Shown piece by piece: positions 61,570 through 64,000 of a stretch of DNA of 64,000 bases. The stretch spans positions 434,001-498,000 of the forward strand of contig NZ_AP025281.1 in the NCBI RefSeq assembly GCF_024347195.1. The letters run 5' to 3'. The notes under the pieces were generated by a model. That model was not told the DNA's origin. It did no database searches and was given only the letters and a program-made list of their open reading frames with translations. Numbering within the stretch: position 1 is the first letter of the stretch; each line of letters starts with the position of its first letter. Both the position numbers and the translations under genes were made by a program. This DNA comes from Aliamphritea hakodatensis. GTDB taxonomy: Bacteria; Pseudomonadota; Gammaproteobacteria; Pseudomonadales; Balneatricaceae.

Positions 61570-64000
61570 ATGGCTATACCGCAGACAGATGCATTACCGA
61601 CTGCCCTTCAGGAATTTGTGCATAACCGCTGGCAGCAACTGCAAGAGCGTTGTGCGCTGGAGGAGCTGGATACTGCTCAGACAGCTGATCTGGTGACAGT
61701 GGTGGTGGGCAGTGACTATGCCGTGGACCAGTTTACCCGTCAGCCGGCTGTTTTTGCTGAACTGCTTGAAAGCGGTGATCTGTACCGCTCATTTCAGCTG
61801 GCGGATTATCAGCAGCAACTGAGTGCTCAGCTGGAAACTGTGGAAAATGAAGAACAGTTGCAGCAGGTGTTACGCAAGTTTCGCCAGCGCCAGATGGTAC
61901 GGATTATCTGGCGGGACCTGACCCGCGCTGCTGATATGCGGGAAACCACCGGTGATTTGTCGGATCTGGCTGATACCTGTATTGATCTGGCGTTGCAATG
62001 GCTGCATGCCGAATGTTGCCGCCGCTGGGGCACGCCGTACAGTTATGCTACCGAAGGTCATCCGGCCGAACCGCAGCAACTGATCGTGCTGGGGATGGGT
62101 AAACTGGGAGCTCATGAACTGAATCTGTCATCGGATATTGATCTGATTTTTGCTTACCCCGAAAAAGGCGAAACCCGCGATGGTCGCCGCTGTCTGGCCA
62201 ATCAGGACTTCTTCAGCCGTTTAGGTCAGAAACTGATTCAGGCGCTGGACAATATTACCGCCGACGGTTTTGTGTTCCGCACCGATATGCGTTTACGCCC
62301 TTACGGGGCCAGCGGACCGCTGGTATGCAGTTTCATGGCAATGGAAGAGTATTATCAGGATCAGGGGCGGGACTGGGAACGCTACGCCATGATCAAAGCC
62401 CGTGTGGTTGGCGGCGATAAAATAAAAGGTGCGGAGCTGCAGGATATTCTGCGTCCGTTCGTGTACCGCAAATACATCGACTTCAGCGCCTTTGAGTCCC
62501 TGCGCAGCATGAAGGAAATGATCAACCGGGAAGTCCGGCGTAAAGGCCTGAGTGGCAATGTAAAACTTGGCGCCGGTGGTATCCGGGAAGTGGAATTCAT
62601 TGCTCAGGCGTTTCAACTGATCCGCGGGGGCCGTGATCCGCGACTACAGCAGCGGGAGTTGCTGAATATTCTGCCGTTACTGCCGGCGTCTGTGGGGATG
62701 CCGCAGCCGGCCGTCACCGAACTGACCGACGCCTACACCTTCCTGCGTAATGCTGAGCACTGTATTCAGGCGGTGGCGGATAAACAGACCCAGGAACTGC
62801 CGCAGGATGATCTCGGACAGCAACGGCTGGCCTGGAGCATGGGCTGTTCAGGCTGGGACGATTTTCTGCAGCAACTGGATCAGCACCGGGACCGGGTAAC
62901 CGAGCATTTCGGACATGTGATTACCCCGGCGGAAGACGATGACGGGGAAGATCACCAGCAGGATAAAGAATGGCTGCTGCTCTGGCAGGCTGAAGATGAA
63001 GAAGACGGCAGGCTGCATGTCTTCGCTGAGCACGGCTTTGATGAGCCGGAAGTAGCCTGCAAATATTTTAATGACCTGAAATCCAGCAGAGGCGTGCAGA
63101 TGATGCAGGCGATTGCCCGGGACCGTTTATGTGCGGTACTGCCCCGGCTGATGCACGATGTTGCCCTGGTGGAAAACTCGGCAGAAACTCTCGGCCGGGT
63201 GTTTCAGCTGATTAAGGCCGTGCTGCGCCGGTCTGCTTATCTGGTGCTGCTGGCGGAAAATCCCGGGGCGCTGAAACAGTTGGTACGTCTGTGTTCCGCC
63301 AGTGCCTGGTTTGCGGAAACCCTGACCAAGCAACCGGTACTGCTGGACGAACTGATCGACCAGCGGGCGTTGTATAACCCGCCCACTAAAGATGAGCTGC
63401 GGGCGGAGCTGCGCCAGCAGTTGCTGAGGATTCCCGAAGAAGACACCGAACAACTGATGGAAGCCCTGCGGTACTTTAAAAGCGCCCACGCGTTGCGGGT
63501 GGCGGCGGCGGATATTACCGGTGCCCTGCCGTTAATGAAGGTCAGTGACTACCTTACCTGGCTGGCGGAAGCCATTCTGGAAGTGGTGCTGGATATGGCC
63601 TGGCGTCTGATGACCGAAAAACACGGCGTGCCCTTCAAAACTGCCGGTGTGCCCTGTGATCCGGATTTCATCGTCGTGGGATACGGCAAAATGGGCGGTA
63701 TAGAGCTGTCCTACGGTTCCGACCTGGATCTGGTGTTTGTCCATGATGCAGAACTGAACCTGTTTACCCCCGGGGATAAGTCTATTGCCAACTCGGTATT
63801 CTTCACCCGTCTGGGTCAACGGATTATCCACATTCTGAATACCTTTACGGCGGGCGGGCAACTGTATGAAGTGGATATGCGCCTGCGTCCCAGCGGTAAC
63901 TCCGGATTGCTGGTCAGCTCTTTACGGGCGTTTGAAGAATATCAGCAGAAAGAAGCCTGGACCTGGGAGCATCAGGCGCTGGTCCGTGCCCGGGTCATTG
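61570..64000 (+). CDS. glnE: Glutamine synthetase adenylyltransferase/deadenylase (3' truncated)
   Basis: Bifunctional enzyme that adenylylates and deadenylylates glutamine synthetase in response to PII and glutamine. The first 810 codons are in the window; the gene runs off the right edge. Starting at the ATG at 61570 it reads MAIPQTDALPTALQEF. The first nucleotidyltransferase domain has LGMGKLGAHELNLSSDIDLIF and GIREVEFIAQ; the second has VGYGKMGGIELSYGSDLDLVF and DMRLRPSGNSG. Both have the DxD metal pair. An acidic insert (residues about 450-475, EDDDGEDHQQDKE) lies between the domains. About 150-180 residues should remain beyond the window. Confidence 0.96.
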   Translation, partial: MAIPQTDALPTALQEFVHNRWQQLQERCALEELDTAQTADLVTVVVGSDYAVDQFTRQPAVFAELLESGDLYRSFQLADYQQQLSAQLETVENEEQLQQVLRKFRQRQMVRIIWRDLTRAADMRETTGDLSDLADTCIDLALQWLHAECCRRWGTPYSYATEGHPAEPQQLIVLGMGKLGAHELNLSSDIDLIFAYPEKGETRDGRRCLANQDFFSRLGQKLIQALDNITADGFVFRTDMRLRPYGASGPLVCSFMAMEEYYQDQGRDWERYAMIKARVVGGDKIKGAELQDILRPFVYRKYIDFSAFESLRSMKEMINREVRRKGLSGNVKLGAGGIREVEFIAQAFQLIRGGRDPRLQQRELLNILPLLPASVGMPQPAVTELTDAYTFLRNAEHCIQAVADKQTQELPQDDLGQQRLAWSMGCSGWDDFLQQLDQHRDRVTEHFGHVITPAEDDDGEDHQQDKEWLLLWQAEDEEDGRLHVFAEHGFDEPEVACKYFNDLKSSRGVQMMQAIARDRLCAVLPRLMHDVALVENSAETLGRVFQLIKAVLRRSAYLVLLAENPGALKQLVRLCSASAWFAETLTKQPVLLDELIDQRALYNPPTKDELRAELRQQLLRIPEEDTEQLMEALRYFKSAHALRVAAADITGALPLMKVSDYLTWLAEAILEVVLDMAWRLMTEKHGVPFKTAGVPCDPDFIVVGYGKMGGIELSYGSDLDLVFVHDAELNLFTPGDKSIANSVFFTRLGQRIIHILNTFTAGGQLYEVDMRLRPSGNSGLLVSSLRAFEEYQQKEAWTWEHQALVRARVI

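Overview
The window looks like a chromosomal segment of a marine gammaproteobacterium, most likely of the Oceanospirillaceae/Oceanospirillales (inference). Supporting signs are moderate GC, an ftsY-ftsE-ftsX-rpoH block beside rsmD/coaD/ferredoxin, a yggS-proC-yggT-DUF4426-rdgB-hemW block divergent from pilT-pilU, and thiS-thiG-trmB, an order familiar from pseudomonads and their marine relatives. There is no IS element, CRISPR array, rRNA or obvious prophage. Most genes are intact housekeeping genes.

Layout. 1-8.7 kb: a polar amino-acid ABC transporter (aapJ partial, aapQ, aapM, aapP), a second AapJ-like binding protein whose gene overlaps a hybrid histidine kinase, and a convergent LuxR-type response regulator. 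9-12 kb: serB-like phosphatase and a membrane GGDEF cyclase. 12.2-12.9 kb: tRNA-Phe followed, in its direction of transcription, by tandem copies of its own 3' half plus terminator. 13-17 kb: a small conserved-looking gene, dbpA and glcB (malate synthase G). 17.5-23.5 kb: phhB, then the leftward yggS-to-GNAT gene string. 23.5-28.7 kb: pilT, pilU, then a TetR / desaturase-like oxygenase / Rieske ferredoxin / small hydrolase cassette bounded by two terminators. 28.8-33 kb: ferredoxin, coaD, an M48 lipoprotein, rsmD and a degenerate M16-like protein. 33.3-40.2 kb: ftsY-ftsE-ftsX, rpoH, DUF423, thiS-thiG, trmB.

40.3-46.1 kb: an FMN-dependent alpha-hydroxy-acid dehydrogenase, a 991-residue fusion of a SerC-like aminotransferase with a SerA-like dehydrogenase, and glycerate kinase. 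Together with glcB and serB these suggest traffic through glycolate/lactate, glyoxylate, hydroxypyruvate, glycerate and serine (inference). 46-49 kb: an HD-GYP protein and an HDOD protein with a dead EAL domain. 49-57.9 kb: ilvD, a small membrane protein, a PepSY protein with a PhoPQ-like two-component system, an M48 protease translationally coupled to a DUF898 membrane protein, and argA. 57.9-64 kb: argE, a Pit phosphate transporter with its PhoU-like partner, and the first 810 codons of glnE, cut by the window end.

The most unusual items are the tRNA-Phe tail repeats, which resemble in layout the tyrT repeats of E. coli; the aminotransferase-dehydrogenase fusion; and the binding-protein/kinase/regulator set beside the amino-acid transporter. 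I saw no entirely new defence or mobile system.
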